This document shows, one piece after another, positions 43,203 through 52,481 of a stretch of 64,000 nucleotides of DNA. Where the stretch lies: positions 2,615,001-2,679,000 of the forward strand of contig NZ_CP102384.1 in the NCBI RefSeq assembly GCF_024628865.1, given 5' to 3'. The notes below the pieces were generated by a model, which saw only the letters and a program-made list of their open reading frames with translations, was not told the DNA's origin and searched no databases. Positions within the stretch are counted from its first letter, which is position 1. Each line of letters begins with the position of its first letter. This DNA comes from Sphingopyxis sp. DBS4. Lineage in GTDB: Bacteria > Pseudomonadota > Alphaproteobacteria > Sphingomonadales > Sphingomonadaceae. Both the position numbers and the translations under genes were made by a program.

Positions 43203-43221
43203 CCGCATCTTTCGCGGCCAA

Positions 43222-43262
43222 GAAAAAAGGGCGGTGCCTCGCGGCGCCGCCCTTTTTCTTTT
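43222..43262. terminator. Bidirectional terminator between the Pro-Ala-rich gene and rplL
   Basis: GGGCGGTGCC, loop, then GGCGCCGCCC, with AAGAAAAAA on the left and TTTTTCTTTT on the right. Confidence 0.9.
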
Positions 43263-43306
43263 CGTCGGAATGGAGCCGGCGATCCGGCCCCCGCCCGCAA
43301 ACCGAA

Positions 43307-43684
43307 TTACTTCAGTTCGACGGTCGCGCCGGCGGCGGTCAGCTTGGCCTTCAGCTCTTCGGCTTCGGCCTTGCTCACGCCTTCCTTGACGGCCTTCGGC
43401 GCACCTTCGACGAGCGCCTTGGCTTCGCCCAGGCCCAGGCCGGTGATCGCACGGACTTCCTTGATGACGTTGATCTTGTTGCCGCCGTCACCCGTCAGGA
43501 TAACGTCGAATTCGGTCTGCTCTTCAGCAGCAGCGGCGCCGGCGCCACCAGCGGCCGGAGCGGCAACCGCAACGGCAGCGGCGGCCGAAACGCCCCATTT
43601 TTCTTCGAGCAGCTTCGAAAGCTCGGCAGCTTCCAGAACGGTCAGCGCCGACAGGTCTTCAACGATCTTTGCGAGATCAGCCAT
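43307..43684 (-). CDS. rplL: 50S ribosomal protein L7/L12
   Basis: 125 residues. The start is the second ATG ([16 protein letters not shown]), which has GGAGA at correct spacing; the ATG 6 bp upstream is too close to it. The N-terminal dimerisation domain, an Ala-rich hinge (about 35-55) and the factor-binding domain ([20 protein letters not shown], then [19 protein letters not shown]) are all present. It forms the stalk with L10. A CCGGG-AAAG-CCCGG hairpin in the gap to rplJ may help raise rplL output. Confidence 0.98.
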   Translation of the reverse strand: MADLAKIVEDLSALTVLEAAELSKLLEEKWGVSAAAAVAVAAPAAGGAGAAAAEEQTEFDVILTGDGGNKINVIKEVRAITGLGLGEAKALVEGAPKAVKEGVSKAEAEELKAKLTAAGATVELK

Positions 43685-43740
43685 TTTCATTCTCCATCAG
43701 AACCGGGAAAGCCCGGTGAATTGTTACGGTAGGTAAAAGT

Positions 43741-44256
43741 TTATGCCGCTTCCTTGGCGCCATAGGCACCAAAGACCCGCGCCAGCTGACCAGCCGGGGC
43801 TGCCGCGATCTGGGCAACCTTGGTGGCCGGAGCCTGGAGCAGACCGACAAGCTTGCCACGCAGTTCGTCGAGCGACGGCAGCGATGCAAGCGCCTTCACG
43901 CCTTCCACGTCGAGGATCACATCCCCCATGCCGCCACCAACGATTTCAAGCTTGTCGTTGGTCTTGGCAAATTCCACCACGATCTTCGCGGCCGCGACCG
44001 GATCGGTCGAAGCGGCGATTGCCGTGGGGCCGGCCAGCAGATCGCCGATACCGGTGTAGGAGGTGCCATCGAGCGCGATCTTGGCCAGGCGGTTCTTCGC
44101 GACCTTGAAGCTCGCGCCCGCGTCACGCATCTGCTGGCGAAGCACCGTCGACTGGGCGACGGTGAGGCCGAGGTTGCGAACAATCACAACCGAGGCGGCA
44201 TTCGACAGCGTAGCGTTCAGCGAGGATACGGCTTCGGCCTTTTCAGCACGATCCAT
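43741..44256 (-). CDS. rplJ: 50S ribosomal protein L10
   Basis: 171 residues from [20 protein letters not shown], with GGAGA upstream. [20 protein letters not shown] and [13 protein letters not shown] are standard. L10 anchors L7/L12 dimers to the ribosome. The gene is followed after 56 bp by rplL. In most bacteria rplKA lie just upstream; here they are 15 kb away. Confidence 0.98.
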   Translation of the reverse strand: MDRAEKAEAVSSLNATLSNAASVVIVRNLGLTVAQSTVLRQQMRDAGASFKVAKNRLAKIALDGTSYTGIGDLLAGPTAIAASTDPVAAAKIVVEFAKTNDKLEIVGGGMGDVILDVEGVKALASLPSLDELRGKLVGLLQAPATKVAQIAAAPAGQLARVFGAYGAKEAA

Positions 44257-44520
44257 GCCTGTTTCTCCACTCATGCCCGAACGCACGCGGAAACGTGCGA
44301 CCGGGCCGCTAATACACGCAAAGGCCATGCGGGACGAATCCCGCCTGTTCTTTACGCAACGATGTCCGATGGGGTCGGTCAAGCCGCGTCACCTGCATAG
44401 CAGGCGGGCGACCGATAAAAGACTGTCCCCGTCTCGGTTGGACATTAAGAAGGGCAAATTCCCTTCACCAACTGTCTCGGACGGAATTGCCGCAAGCGGA
44501 CCCGCGACAACACGGGGGCG
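44257..44520 (-). promoter_or_regulatory. rplJ leader region (probable L10 autoregulatory leader)
   Basis: About 260 nt of untranslated leader between the promoter and the rplJ start, with several inverted repeats (for example GCACGCGGAAACGTGC near 44,283). Most bacteria bind L10-L7/L12 to such a leader. I could not draw the kink-turn motif with confidence, so the claim rests on position and length. No gene is supported here. Confidence 0.4.
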
Positions 44521-44548
44521 CTCATAGCGGCTATGGGGTGGAAGTCAA
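44521..44548 (-). promoter_or_regulatory. Sigma-70-type promoter of rplJ-rplL
   Basis: On the minus strand TTGACT (44,548-44,543) and TATGAG (44,526-44,521) are spaced 16 bp apart. Confidence 0.6.
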
Positions 44549-44614
44549 GGATAGCGGCGGATGTGGGCGAAAGTGTCGCGCAATGTGCGGAAAGCCTCTT
44601 GCAAAGTCTGTTTC

Positions 44615-44626
44615 AAGATATATCTT
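44615..44626. promoter_or_regulatory. Palindromic operator AAGATATATCTT upstream of padR
   Basis: A perfect 12-bp AT-rich palindrome 31 bp before the PadR start codon in a GC-rich surrounding. It is probably bound by the PadR protein itself. Confidence 0.6.
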
Positions 44627-44657
44627 AGACACATCGAATCGCACGAAGGAGTTTAGA

Positions 44658-45296
44658 ATGCGACACGAAATGAACCGGCACGGCTGCGACAAGCGCCATG
44701 CCATGCACCGCGCGATGATGCGCGAGACGATGCGCCGCGCCATGCACCGGGGCGGACGCGGCTTCGGCCATGGCGGCGGTTTCGGCCGCGGCTTCGGCGG
44801 ACGCCACGGGCATGACGACGATGGCCGCGGGCGGCGCCGGCGGATGTTCGATAGCGGCGAGCTACGGCTCGTGCTGCTGAAACTGATCGCCGACGAACCG
44901 CGTCACGGATACGACCTGATCCGCCAGATCGAGGAGCTGACCGGCGGTGCCTATGCGCCGAGCCCGGGGGTCATCTATCCCACCCTCACCCTGCTGGGCG
45001 ACATGGGGCTGATCGAGACGGCCGACAGCGACGGCGCGAAGAAATTGTTCGCCGCCACCGACGCCGGCCGGGCCGAGCTCGACACCAACGCCGATGCCGT
45101 CGCGGCGCTGATCACCCGCCTGACCGAAGTCGGCGAAGAGCGCCAGCGCACCGACAGCGCCTCGGTCCGCCGCGCGATGGGCAATCTGCGCACGGTGCTG
45201 ATGAACCGGCTCGGCGACCGCGACCTCGAGGAAGCGACGCTGCACGACATCGTCGCGCTGATCGACGAGGCCGCGCAAAAGATCGAGCGGCTGTGA
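44658..45296 (+). CDS. PadR-family regulator with His/Gly/Arg-rich N-terminus
   Basis: 212 residues from the ATG with AAGGAG upstream. The first 60 residues are rich in His, Met, Arg and Gly (GFGHGGGFGRGFGGRHGHDD), possibly metal binding. The PadR winged HTH follows: LVLLKLIADEPRHGYDLIRQ, then GAYAPSPGVIYPTLTLLGDM. A C-terminal dimerisation helix completes it. It is coupled to the DUF2218 gene, whose ATG overlaps its stop. Relatives often control transport or stress genes. Confidence 0.9.
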   Translation: MRHEMNRHGCDKRHAMHRAMMRETMRRAMHRGGRGFGHGGGFGRGFGGRHGHDDDGRGRRRRMFDSGELRLVLLKLIADEPRHGYDLIRQIEELTGGAYAPSPGVIYPTLTLLGDMGLIETADSDGAKKLFAATDAGRAELDTNADAVAALITRLTEVGEERQRTDSASVRRAMGNLRTVLMNRLGDRDLEEATLHDIVALIDEAAQKIERL

Positions 45297-45613
45297 TGCA
45301 TAGCGCAGCCGCCGACGTGCCGACCCCTCACGCGAGCAAATATCTGCAGCAGCTCTGCAAGCATTGGCAGCACAATCTCGCGGTCGTCTTCACCCCCGAG
45401 CACGGCACCGTGACCTTCCCCAGGGATGCGCGCGGCGCCGACTGGGCGGCCGATGCGCTGGTGACGTTCGATGCCGGACCCGACGCGCTGTCGGTCCGCA
45501 TCGACGCCAGCAGCGACGCGCATCTGGAGGCGATGCAGGAGGTGGTCGCGCGCCACCTCGACCGCTTCGCGTTTCGCGAAGCGCCGCTGGCGTTCGACTG
45601 GCAGCGGGGGTGA
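45296..45613 (+). CDS. DUF2218 protein
   Basis: 105 residues; the ATG shares one base with the PadR stop codon. ASKYLQQLCKHWQHNLAVVF and HLEAMQEVVARHLDRFAFRE are typical of the DUF2218 family, whose function is unknown but which often accompanies iron or siderophore genes. Here it is coupled to PadR only. Confidence 0.85.
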   Translation: MHSAAADVPTPHASKYLQQLCKHWQHNLAVVFTPEHGTVTFPRDARGADWAADALVTFDAGPDALSVRIDASSDAHLEAMQEVVARHLDRFAFREAPLAFDWQRG

Positions 45614-45614
45614 G

Positions 45615-48413
45615 CTAAGGCTTCAGCCCGAAGCGGGCATAGTCGCGCTCGGTCGACGGCGACATCTGGCGCGCGATGGCGAGATCGGTGGCGGCGTCGG
45701 CCCCGCGCCCCGTCCGTTTGTAGACGAGCGCGCGCAGAAAGCGGCTCGACCCCATAGCCGGCACCTGCAACAGCGCGGCGTCAAGGTCGCGCAACGCGTC
45801 TTCGTCGCGCCCCATACGCATCCACACGAGTGCGCGGCTATCGAGGATCGCGGCGCTGCTGTCGCTGAGCTCCATCGCCGAAGTGCAGTCCTTGAGCGCG
45901 GTATCGAGCGCGACGTTGCGCGTCGCCTTGATCCAGCAGCGCTGGTTGAGCATCGCCGGATTGCCGGGCTTGGTCGCGATCAGCGCGTCGAGTTCGTCGA
46001 TCGCGGCCTGTGCGTCGCCATATTCGCCGACCAGCGCCGCCTTGACCGCGCGATAATCGTCGCGCGTCTTGCCGCCGAGCGCGATCCGGTCGTCGAGCAT
46101 CTTCGTCGCCGCGGCAACGTCGCCGCGCTCGGCGGTCAGATTCGCAACGGTCGCTATGGCGTCGATCGACGAGGGGTCGAGCTTGCGCGCCGCCTCGGCA
46201 TCAACGAGCGCGCCGGCGCTGTCGCCCAGTTCGCGCCGCGCCGAAGCGCGCGCCAGATAGGTGTCGACCGAGGGCAGCAGCGCGATCTGCCGCGTCAGCG
46301 TCTGAACCGCGCCCTTGTAATCGCCGATTCCCCGCTGAAACGAAGCACTGCTGGTCAGCGCGGTGATATTTTCCTCGTCGGCCTCGGCGGCGTTCTTTTT
46401 GTATATGGCTTCGATCGCGTCGATCTGCGAGCGCGACGCCGCCTGCGCGAGGTTCCAGCGCCGTGTCGCCGTGTCGGGCGCGACAAGGCGCGGAGTGCGC
46501 GCGAGGATCGTCGCCACCTTGTCACGCTGGGCGGCAACCTCCGCCGCCGGAATCTCGATTCCAGACGAGGTCAGCGTTTCGTCGACGGTGACCGTGCCGC
46601 CCGCGAGCGTCACCGATCGGTCGACGTCATAACCGGCAAAGCGATCGTCCAGCGGCGCCACCCCGTCGAGCGTATAGCCGCGCCCGCCATCGGGAAGCTT
46701 GATCCGGAACCGGTAGCGCGCCCGGTCGGGAGCGGCGGTCACGACCGGAATATCGGCCCACGCGGTGCGGGCGCGGTCGGGCTCGAACGAAATCAGGTCG
46801 GGCACGCGCGAAATCCAGCGCTCGGTGCGCAGATCGCGACGTTCCCATCCCGACGCGAACACGCCGCGCGCCTTGATCGTCACGCTGCCGTCGGCGGTGT
46901 CGGGAGTGGCGGCCAAGGTGTCATATTGCGCCTCGCCGACATAATGCTGGAGGAATTGCTCGTAGAGCTGGCGCGCTTCCTTCGGCCCGAGCTGCGACCC
47001 CGCCAGCGTCAGCAGATTGGCGAGCTGGCCGCGCACGACCATATCGAGATCGATCACCGACGGCAGGTCGATGCTGCTGCTTTCGTCGGCGGCGATCTGA
47101 AGGTCGACGGCGGGCCGCGCCGGGGCGTGCAACTCGATCTTCACCGGATCCGCGCCCCCGGCGCGAACGGGCAGCACATAGCCGAGCGCGGGAGTATCGC
47201 GAATGTCGGCAAGCCGGGTGCCGAGCATCGTTCCGTCGAGCCACAGGCTGTCGCCGCCGATCGTCGCGCGCACCAGAACATGGTTGAAGGCGAGCGCACT
47301 CGGCACGCGCGACGGCACCATGTCGCCGAGCGACGCGTGCGCCATTACCGGTTCGGCCTCGATCTTCATCGCGCGCAACATCGCCAGCAGCAGCAGCGTC
47401 TTTGCCTTGCAGTCGCCATAGCGCACGTTCCACGTCTTGGCCGGCGGCTGCGGCACATAGTTGCCGCCGTCCATCCCGACCGCGAGATAGCGGACCTTGT
47501 CCTGCACCAGTTGCAGCGCCATCGCCGCGCGCTTCAGCGGATCGTCGGTCGCCGCCATGATCGCGGCGACCTCGTCCGCGAGCGGGCTGCCGTCCGCAAT
47601 CGTCCCCTCGGTCGCATAGAGCGGCGCCATCACCTTCGACACATCGGCCCAGCTCGTGAAGGTCGACGCCTCGATGATCGGCAGGCGCTGATAACGGACC
47701 GGCGCGTCGTCGGGCACTTCGGCCGGCTTGGGCAGCGGCAGCGCGACCGGCAGTTCCATGAAATCGCCGCTGCGCCGCGCCTTGGGTTCGGCGCCGCCCG
47801 CAAGAATTTTCCACCGCGCCGCTTCATCGGCGCGCCACGACAGCTTGTAACCCGCCTGTGCGACCCGCGCCGGCTCGGCAATCAGCGGCAGCATCGCCTG
47901 CGCCCGCCCTCCGAGCGCACCGTCCTTGACCGTCGTCGACATGCGCAGCCGCAGAATGTCGCCGGCGCGCAGCCCCTCAACCGGCAGCGTCGCCGACAGG
48001 ATGCCGGTCAACTCGCGCTGTTCGAGCGATTGCTCGCGGCGCAGCACGGTAAATTTCTGCCCGCCGGCGAGCGCGTCGATCTCCGCCCCGTCGCGCAGGA
48101 TCACGAGCTGGTGAATGATCAGGTCGCCCTTGTCGGGCGCCCAAGCCACGGTGATATTGCTATATTGCGACAGCTCCTCCGGGGTGCTGAGCTTGATCGC
48201 GGTGTCGGCGTAATTCCACACCGTCGCGCCGTCGATCCGCTGCTGAAAATCGAGCACCGCGAGCCCGCCGGTTACATTTTGCGGGTCGGCCAGCTTCGCC
48301 GGGGTGACCCATGCGGGTGCGGGCTCGTACAGCGGCTGCTCGCCCGCCATCGCCATGTTCGCCGGTGCGACCAGCATCGTCGTCGCCAGCGCAAACCGCC
48401 TCCATCGGGTCAT
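45615..48413 (-). CDS. DUF3857/transglutaminase-like protein with TPR C-terminus
   Basis: 932 residues. The signal peptide ends about residue 23 (NMAMAG). A DUF3857 domain (about 60-230, with VWNYADTAIKLSTPEELSQY) precedes a transglutaminase-like core with C335 (RYGDCKAKTLLLLAML), H378 (FNHVLV) and an aspartate in LWLDGT. The last 280 residues are TPR-like helices (YLARASARRELGDSAGALVD, then MRMGRDEDALRDLDAAL). Probably periplasmic. The three catalytic-type residues are present, but the substrate is unknown. Confidence 0.87.
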   Translation of the reverse strand: MTRWRRFALATTMLVAPANMAMAGEQPLYEPAPAWVTPAKLADPQNVTGGLAVLDFQQRIDGATVWNYADTAIKLSTPEELSQYSNITVAWAPDKGDLIIHQLVILRDGAEIDALAGGQKFTVLRREQSLEQRELTGILSATLPVEGLRAGDILRLRMSTTVKDGALGGRAQAMLPLIAEPARVAQAGYKLSWRADEAARWKILAGGAEPKARRSGDFMELPVALPLPKPAEVPDDAPVRYQRLPIIEASTFTSWADVSKVMAPLYATEGTIADGSPLADEVAAIMAATDDPLKRAAMALQLVQDKVRYLAVGMDGGNYVPQPPAKTWNVRYGDCKAKTLLLLAMLRAMKIEAEPVMAHASLGDMVPSRVPSALAFNHVLVRATIGGDSLWLDGTMLGTRLADIRDTPALGYVLPVRAGGADPVKIELHAPARPAVDLQIAADESSSIDLPSVIDLDMVVRGQLANLLTLAGSQLGPKEARQLYEQFLQHYVGEAQYDTLAATPDTADGSVTIKARGVFASGWERRDLRTERWISRVPDLISFEPDRARTAWADIPVVTAAPDRARYRFRIKLPDGGRGYTLDGVAPLDDRFAGYDVDRSVTLAGGTVTVDETLTSSGIEIPAAEVAAQRDKVATILARTPRLVAPDTATRRWNLAQAASRSQIDAIEAIYKKNAAEADEENITALTSSASFQRGIGDYKGAVQTLTRQIALLPSVDTYLARASARRELGDSAGALVDAEAARKLDPSSIDAIATVANLTAERGDVAAATKMLDDRIALGGKTRDDYRAVKAALVGEYGDAQAAIDELDALIATKPGNPAMLNQRCWIKATRNVALDTALKDCTSAMELSDSSAAILDSRALVWMRMGRDEDALRDLDAALLQVPAMGSSRFLRALVYKRTGRGADAATDLAIARQMSPSTERDYARFGLKP

Positions 48414-48507
48414 CGCCCCATTCCCCCGTCATCGACTGCCCTTCACCCTGCCTGCATGGGCAAGGCGTTCAATGCAACCGCTTTTGCATCCGGAATACGC
48501 CCATCGA

Positions 48508-49905
48508 TCAGGCCACGATGGCGTTGCGCCGGGCGTAGAGGAAATAGACGGCGAGCCCCGCGATGTTCCAGACGCCGAACCAGAGCTGCGTCTTCACCGG
48601 CAGGCTCAGAAAGAGATAGAAGCAGCCGAGCACTGCGATGATGCCGACCACCCACGGCATCGGCGCGCGAAAGGTGCGCGGCGCTTGCGGAGCGCGACGG
48701 CGCATGATCAGCATGCACACCGACACCGCCGTGAAAGCGGCGAGCGTCCCGGCATTGGCGAGCGCCGCGAGTTCGTCGAGCGGAATGAAGCCCGCGAGGA
48801 TCGCGACGACGATCGCGGTGAAGATGGTGATGCGCACCGGGGTTCCGCGCGCCGACACTTTGGCAAGGCTCGCCGGGAGCAGCCCGTCGCGCGCCATGGT
48901 GAAGAAGATGCGGCTCTGCCCGAAGAAGAAGGCGAGGATGACGGTCGGCAGCGCGACGACCGCCGAAATGCCGAGATACTGCGCAGCGCGCGCCTGTCCC
49001 AGTTCACGCAGGATCAGCGCCAGCGGCTCGGGACTGTTCGCAAAGCGGCTGTAGGCGATGGCGCCGACCGCCGCGACCGCGACCGCGACATAGATGATGA
49101 CGCAAGCGACCATCGACCCGACGATCCCGATCTTGAGGTCGCGGTCGGGATTCTTCGTTTCTTCGGCCGCGGTCGCGATCGCATCGAAGCCATAGAAAGC
49201 GAAGAAGATGATCGCCGCCGCCGCCATCACCCCGCGCTCGACGCCGTCGGCGCCCATATGCTTGGCAAAGCCATAGGGGCTGAAGGGCTCCAGATTGGCG
49301 GCATCGAAGGCGGGAAGCGCCACCGCGACGAACACGACCAGCGCGGCGATCTTCACCAGCACCAGGATCGCGTTCACCGTCGCGCTTTCGCGGGTGCCGA
49401 ACAGCAGCATCCCCGCGACGACGGCGATGATCGCGATCGCCGGCAAATTGACGATGCCGCCAAGCTCCGGTCCCTGCATCAGCGCCATCGGCACGTCGGC
49501 CCAGGCGTGGAGCAACGGCGCGGCATAGCCCGACCAGCCGACCGCGACCGCGCTCACCACCAGCGAATATTCGAGGATCAGGCTCCACCCGACGACCCAG
49601 GCGATCAGTTCGCCGATCACCACATAGCTGTATGTATAGGCGCTGCCCGACGCCGGGATCATCGTCGCCATTTCGGCATAAGCGAGCGCCGCGCAGGCGC
49701 AGATCAGCCCCGCGATGGCAAAGGACAGGATCACTGCCGGCCCTGCCTTGTCGGCGCCGACGCCGATCAGCGTCAGGATGCCGGTGCCGACGATCGCTCC
49801 GACGCCGAGCGCGACGAGGTGCGGCCAGCTCAACGTCCGCGCGAGGCCCGCTCCGTGCGGCTGGTCGGGAACGATCGCCTTGCGGCGCAGCAGGCTGTCG
49901 GACAT
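48508..49905 (-). CDS. APC-family amino acid permease
   Basis: 465 residues with about 12 hydrophobic segments. The substrate-binding first helix has VALGVGAIVGTGILTLIG, and the sixth-helix region FFAFYGFDAIATAAEETKNP is diagnostic of the cationic amino acid transporter branch. It moves amino acids across the inner membrane, probably with protons. Standing alone, with no binding-protein partner. Confidence 0.92.
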   Translation of the reverse strand: MSDSLLRRKAIVPDQPHGAGLARTLSWPHLVALGVGAIVGTGILTLIGVGADKAGPAVILSFAIAGLICACAALAYAEMATMIPASGSAYTYSYVVIGELIAWVVGWSLILEYSLVVSAVAVGWSGYAAPLLHAWADVPMALMQGPELGGIVNLPAIAIIAVVAGMLLFGTRESATVNAILVLVKIAALVVFVAVALPAFDAANLEPFSPYGFAKHMGADGVERGVMAAAAIIFFAFYGFDAIATAAEETKNPDRDLKIGIVGSMVACVIIYVAVAVAAVGAIAYSRFANSPEPLALILRELGQARAAQYLGISAVVALPTVILAFFFGQSRIFFTMARDGLLPASLAKVSARGTPVRITIFTAIVVAILAGFIPLDELAALANAGTLAAFTAVSVCMLIMRRRAPQAPRTFRAPMPWVVGIIAVLGCFYLFLSLPVKTQLWFGVWNIAGLAVYFLYARRNAIVA

Positions 49906-50003
49906 GCGGTGGCTCCCCCTTTTCCTGATGCTGCTTGTAAGGGAGTGGCGCGTCAGCGCAAGATAACAACAAGGCGCTGTGCCGGGTGGGGCGGATATAT
50001 AAG

Positions 50004-50208
50004 TTCACGCGGAGACGCGGAGGCGCGGAGAAGAAAGAGAAATATTTCGCGCAGAGATCGCAGAGATGATCGTTGCGGCCTGCGATCATGCGCTTCCCTT
50101 CCGCCTTCAAGGGGCGGCTACGCCGCCGATATATTCCCTTTCTCTGCGCTCTCTGCGCGAATTTTCTCTTCTCTCTTTCTTCTCCGCGCCTCCGCGTCTC
50201 CGCGTGAA
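50004..50208. repeat. 205-bp inverted repeat with 37-bp perfect arms
   Basis: The arms start TTCACGCGGAGACGCGGAGG and end in its complement at 50,208; inside are AGAGATCGCAGAGAT-like steps and a central GATCGTTGCGGCCTGCGATC palindrome. Within the arms GCGGAG recurs at short intervals. It occupies the gap between the permease and phhB. Confidence 0.85.
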
Positions 50209-50212
50209 CCCG

Positions 50213-50500
50213 TCAAAGCAGCCCCTCGATCGCTTCCGCCAGCTTGGCGTCGCGTTCGGACAATCCGTCCGCGTCGTGCGTCGTCAGCAATATGTCGACG
50301 CGGTTGTAGACATTCGACCATTCGGGGTGATGGTCCATCTTCTCTGCGATGATCGCGACGCTCGCCATGAAGCCGAAGGCCTGTGCGAAATCGTCGAATT
50401 TGAACTGGCGCGTGATCGCGTCGCGTGACGGCTCGTGCGTCCATTCGGGAAAGCGGGCGAGGAGCGCGTTGCGTTGCGCGTCATCGAGTTTCCGGACCAT
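50213..50500 (-). CDS. phhB: Pterin-4a-carbinolamine dehydratase
   Basis: 95 residues from [40 protein letters not shown] and [20 protein letters not shown] carry the catalytic His pair and Trp region of the family. It recycles the pterin cofactor of aromatic hydroxylases. No phhA lies in the window. A GGAGA-type site supports the start over longer frames. It is divergent from the metallopeptidase gene. Confidence 0.95.
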   Translation of the reverse strand: MVRKLDDAQRNALLARFPEWTHEPSRDAITRQFKFDDFAQAFGFMASVAIIAEKMDHHPEWSNVYNRVDILLTTHDADGLSERDAKLAEAIEGLL

Positions 50501-50551
50501 CTCTCTTCTCCCGCTGGTAAAGGCCGAGCGCTCGCCATAAGGAAGGGCGCG

Positions 50552-50983
50552 ATGAGTGACAACCACGCCCTGTCCACCAATCTACCCGGCGCCTGGACCG
50601 CGGCGGCCCCCGACGCCGACGCGATCTTCGCAATGGCCGAGGCAGCGCTCGAAACGCTGCCCGCGGTGTTCCGGCCGCATATCGAGGGGGTGGTAATCGC
50701 GGTCGAGGAGTTCGCCGACGACGAAACCCTTGCCTCGCTCGGCATCGAGCATCCCTACGACCTGACCGGCCTCTATGAAGGCCGCCCGCTGACCGAGCGC
50801 AGCATCGACCAGAGCGGCGGGATGCCCGACCGCGTGACGCTTTATCGCATCCCCATCCTCGTCGAATGGATCGAGGAGGGCGAGCGGCTCGACGGACTGG
50901 TGCGCCATGTGCTGATCCACGAGATCGGCCATCATTTCGGTTTTTCGGACGAGGATATGCACGCGCTCGAGGACATGGCGTGA
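50552..50983 (+). CDS. Zinicin-like metallopeptidase family protein (HExxH)
   Basis: 143 residues from [20 protein letters not shown], with AAGGAAGGG upstream. A zinc motif HEIGHHFG at 123-130 and [20 protein letters not shown] just before it are typical of a small family usually encoded near ccm or housekeeping genes. Its stop overlaps the ccmA GTG start by 3 bases. Substrate unknown. Confidence 0.88.
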   Translation: MSDNHALSTNLPGAWTAAAPDADAIFAMAEAALETLPAVFRPHIEGVVIAVEEFADDETLASLGIEHPYDLTGLYEGRPLTERSIDQSGGMPDRVTLYRIPILVEWIEEGERLDGLVRHVLIHEIGHHFGFSDEDMHALEDMA

Positions 50984-51564
50984 ACGCCTTGTTGCGGCTC
51001 GACGGCATCGCGTGCATCCGCGGCGACCGGCTGCTGTTCGAGGGGCTGTCGCTGACGCTGGCCCGCGGCGACGCGCTGTGGCTGCGCGGCCCCAATGGCG
51101 CCGGCAAGTCGAGCCTGATCCGCCTCGCCGCCGGGCTGCTCCGCCCCGCCGCAGGCACGGTGACGCACCGCGAGCGCATCGCGCTGATCGACGAGGCGAC
51201 GGCGCTCGATACCGAACTTCCCCTGCGCCGCGCGCTCGATTTCTGGGCGCGGGTCGATACCGTCGACGGCCATGCGGTGGACCGGGCGGTGGCCGAGATG
51301 GCGCTGGCGCCGCTGTCCGACGTGCCGGTGGCGATGCTCTCGACCGGGCAGCGCAAGCGCGCCGCGATGGCGCGCGTGATCGCGAGCGGCGCGCCGATCT
51401 GGCTGCTCGACGAGCCCGCGAACGGCATGGACGACGCGGCGCAGGCGCGGCTGGTCGGTGCGATCGCAAGGCATCGCGCGAACGGCGGCGCGGTGCTGCT
51501 GGCGTCGCATTTTGCGCTGGGCGTTCCCGACCTTGCCGAACTGGATATGGGGGCGCTGGTATGA
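50980..51564 (+). CDS. ccmA: Heme exporter ATPase CcmA
   Basis: 194 residues starting at GTG, placed after GAGGACATGGC and overlapping the previous stop. Walker A GPNGAGKS (37-44), signature LSTGQRKRAAMARVI and Walker B IWLLDEPANGMDD are present. The short length is normal for CcmA. It energises the CcmAB complex used in cytochrome c maturation. The ccmB start overlaps its stop (ATGA). Confidence 0.92.
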   Translation: MNALLRLDGIACIRGDRLLFEGLSLTLARGDALWLRGPNGAGKSSLIRLAAGLLRPAAGTVTHRERIALIDEATALDTELPLRRALDFWARVDTVDGHAVDRAVAEMALAPLSDVPVAMLSTGQRKRAAMARVIASGAPIWLLDEPANGMDDAAQARLVGAIARHRANGGAVLLASHFALGVPDLAELDMGALV

Positions 51565-52208
51565 CCGCGCTCCTCGCCCTCTTCTGGCGCGACCTCAGGC
51601 GCGCGTGGGGCAGCGGGGCGCTGTGGCTGCCGGTGGTCTTCTTCCTGCTCGTCGCGACCGCCTTTCCCTTTGCGGTCGGTCCCGATGCGCCCCTGCTCGC
51701 GCGGACCGGCGGCGGGATGATCTGGGTCGCGGCGCTGCTCGCGGCACTGCTGCCGATCGACCGCCTGATCCGCCCCGACCGCGAGGCGGGGGTGCTCGAT
51801 CAGCTTGCCGTGCGCGGCTTCGCCGACGAGGCGATCGCCGCGATCAAGATCGCCGCGCACGCCATCGGTTTCGGTCTGCCGCTACTGATCGCGCTGCTCC
51901 CCGCCGCCGCGCTGCTCGCGCAGGATGCGGCGCGGGTCGAAACGCTCGCGACCGGGCTGCTGGTCGCGATCCCCGCCCTCGCCTCGCTCGCGGTGCTGAG
52001 CGCGGCGCTGACCGCGAATTTGAAGGGCGGGAGCGCGATCGGCGGGCTGCTGGTGCTGCCGCTCGCGGTGCCGCTGCTGATCTTCGGCGCCGGAATGCTC
52101 GACCCGTCGGGGCGCGGGGCGCTCAAGCTGCTCGCGGCGGCGAGCCTGCTACTGACGGGGATCGGGCCGTTCGCGGCAGGCGCGGCGCTGCGAGGGTTGC
52201 GGGAATAG
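51561..52208 (+). CDS. ccmB: Heme exporter membrane subunit CcmB
   Basis: 215 residues with six hydrophobic segments. FWRDLRRAWGSGALWLPVVF, RPDREAGVLDQLAVRGFADE and GGSAIGGLLVLPLAVPLLIF are family regions. Coupled to ccmA by ATGA. The rest of the cytochrome c maturation set (ccmC-ccmH) is not in the window. Confidence 0.92.
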   Translation: MTALLALFWRDLRRAWGSGALWLPVVFFLLVATAFPFAVGPDAPLLARTGGGMIWVAALLAALLPIDRLIRPDREAGVLDQLAVRGFADEAIAAIKIAAHAIGFGLPLLIALLPAAALLAQDAARVETLATGLLVAIPALASLAVLSAALTANLKGGSAIGGLLVLPLAVPLLIFGAGMLDPSGRGALKLLAAASLLLTGIGPFAAGAALRGLRE

Positions 52209-52224
52209 CGGCGTTCGCCCGCAG

Positions 52225-52455
52225 TCAGCCGCCCCCGGTCTTGGCGCGGTAAAGCGGCATCGGTGCAAGGGCCGCCAGAATAACGAAGATCGTCATCATC
52301 GCCGGCTTGTCGTGCAGCAGCGCCGAAACTCCGGCGATCAGCGCGACATGCGCCGCCAGCAGCGCCCAACCCTGCCACGCGATCGGCAGGCCGCTGCCAT
52401 AGCCGCGCTTCTTGGGGCGAAACCAGGGACGTCCATCGAACAGCAGGTGCAGCAT
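52225..52455 (-). CDS. Small two-helix membrane protein
   Basis: 76 residues: a polar N-terminus with RPWFRPKKRGYGSG, then two hydrophobic segments (about 27-46, 52-68). GGAAAG precedes the start. It lies 26 bp downstream of the hydrolase gene and is likely the last gene of that operon. Function unknown. Confidence 0.7.
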   Translation of the reverse strand: MLHLLFDGRPWFRPKKRGYGSGLPIAWQGWALLAAHVALIAGVSALLHDKPAMMTIFVILAALAPMPLYRAKTGGG

Positions 52456-52481
52456 GGCTTTCCTTTCGGGGTTTCGGCCCG

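Noticed and set aside
45471..48641. 1056-codon open frame antisense to the transglutaminase gene, and similar frames opposite the dipeptidase (55,653-57,980) and the L1/lactonase genes (57,524-59,935)
   Set aside because: Composition and position mark them as shadows of real genes on the other strand.
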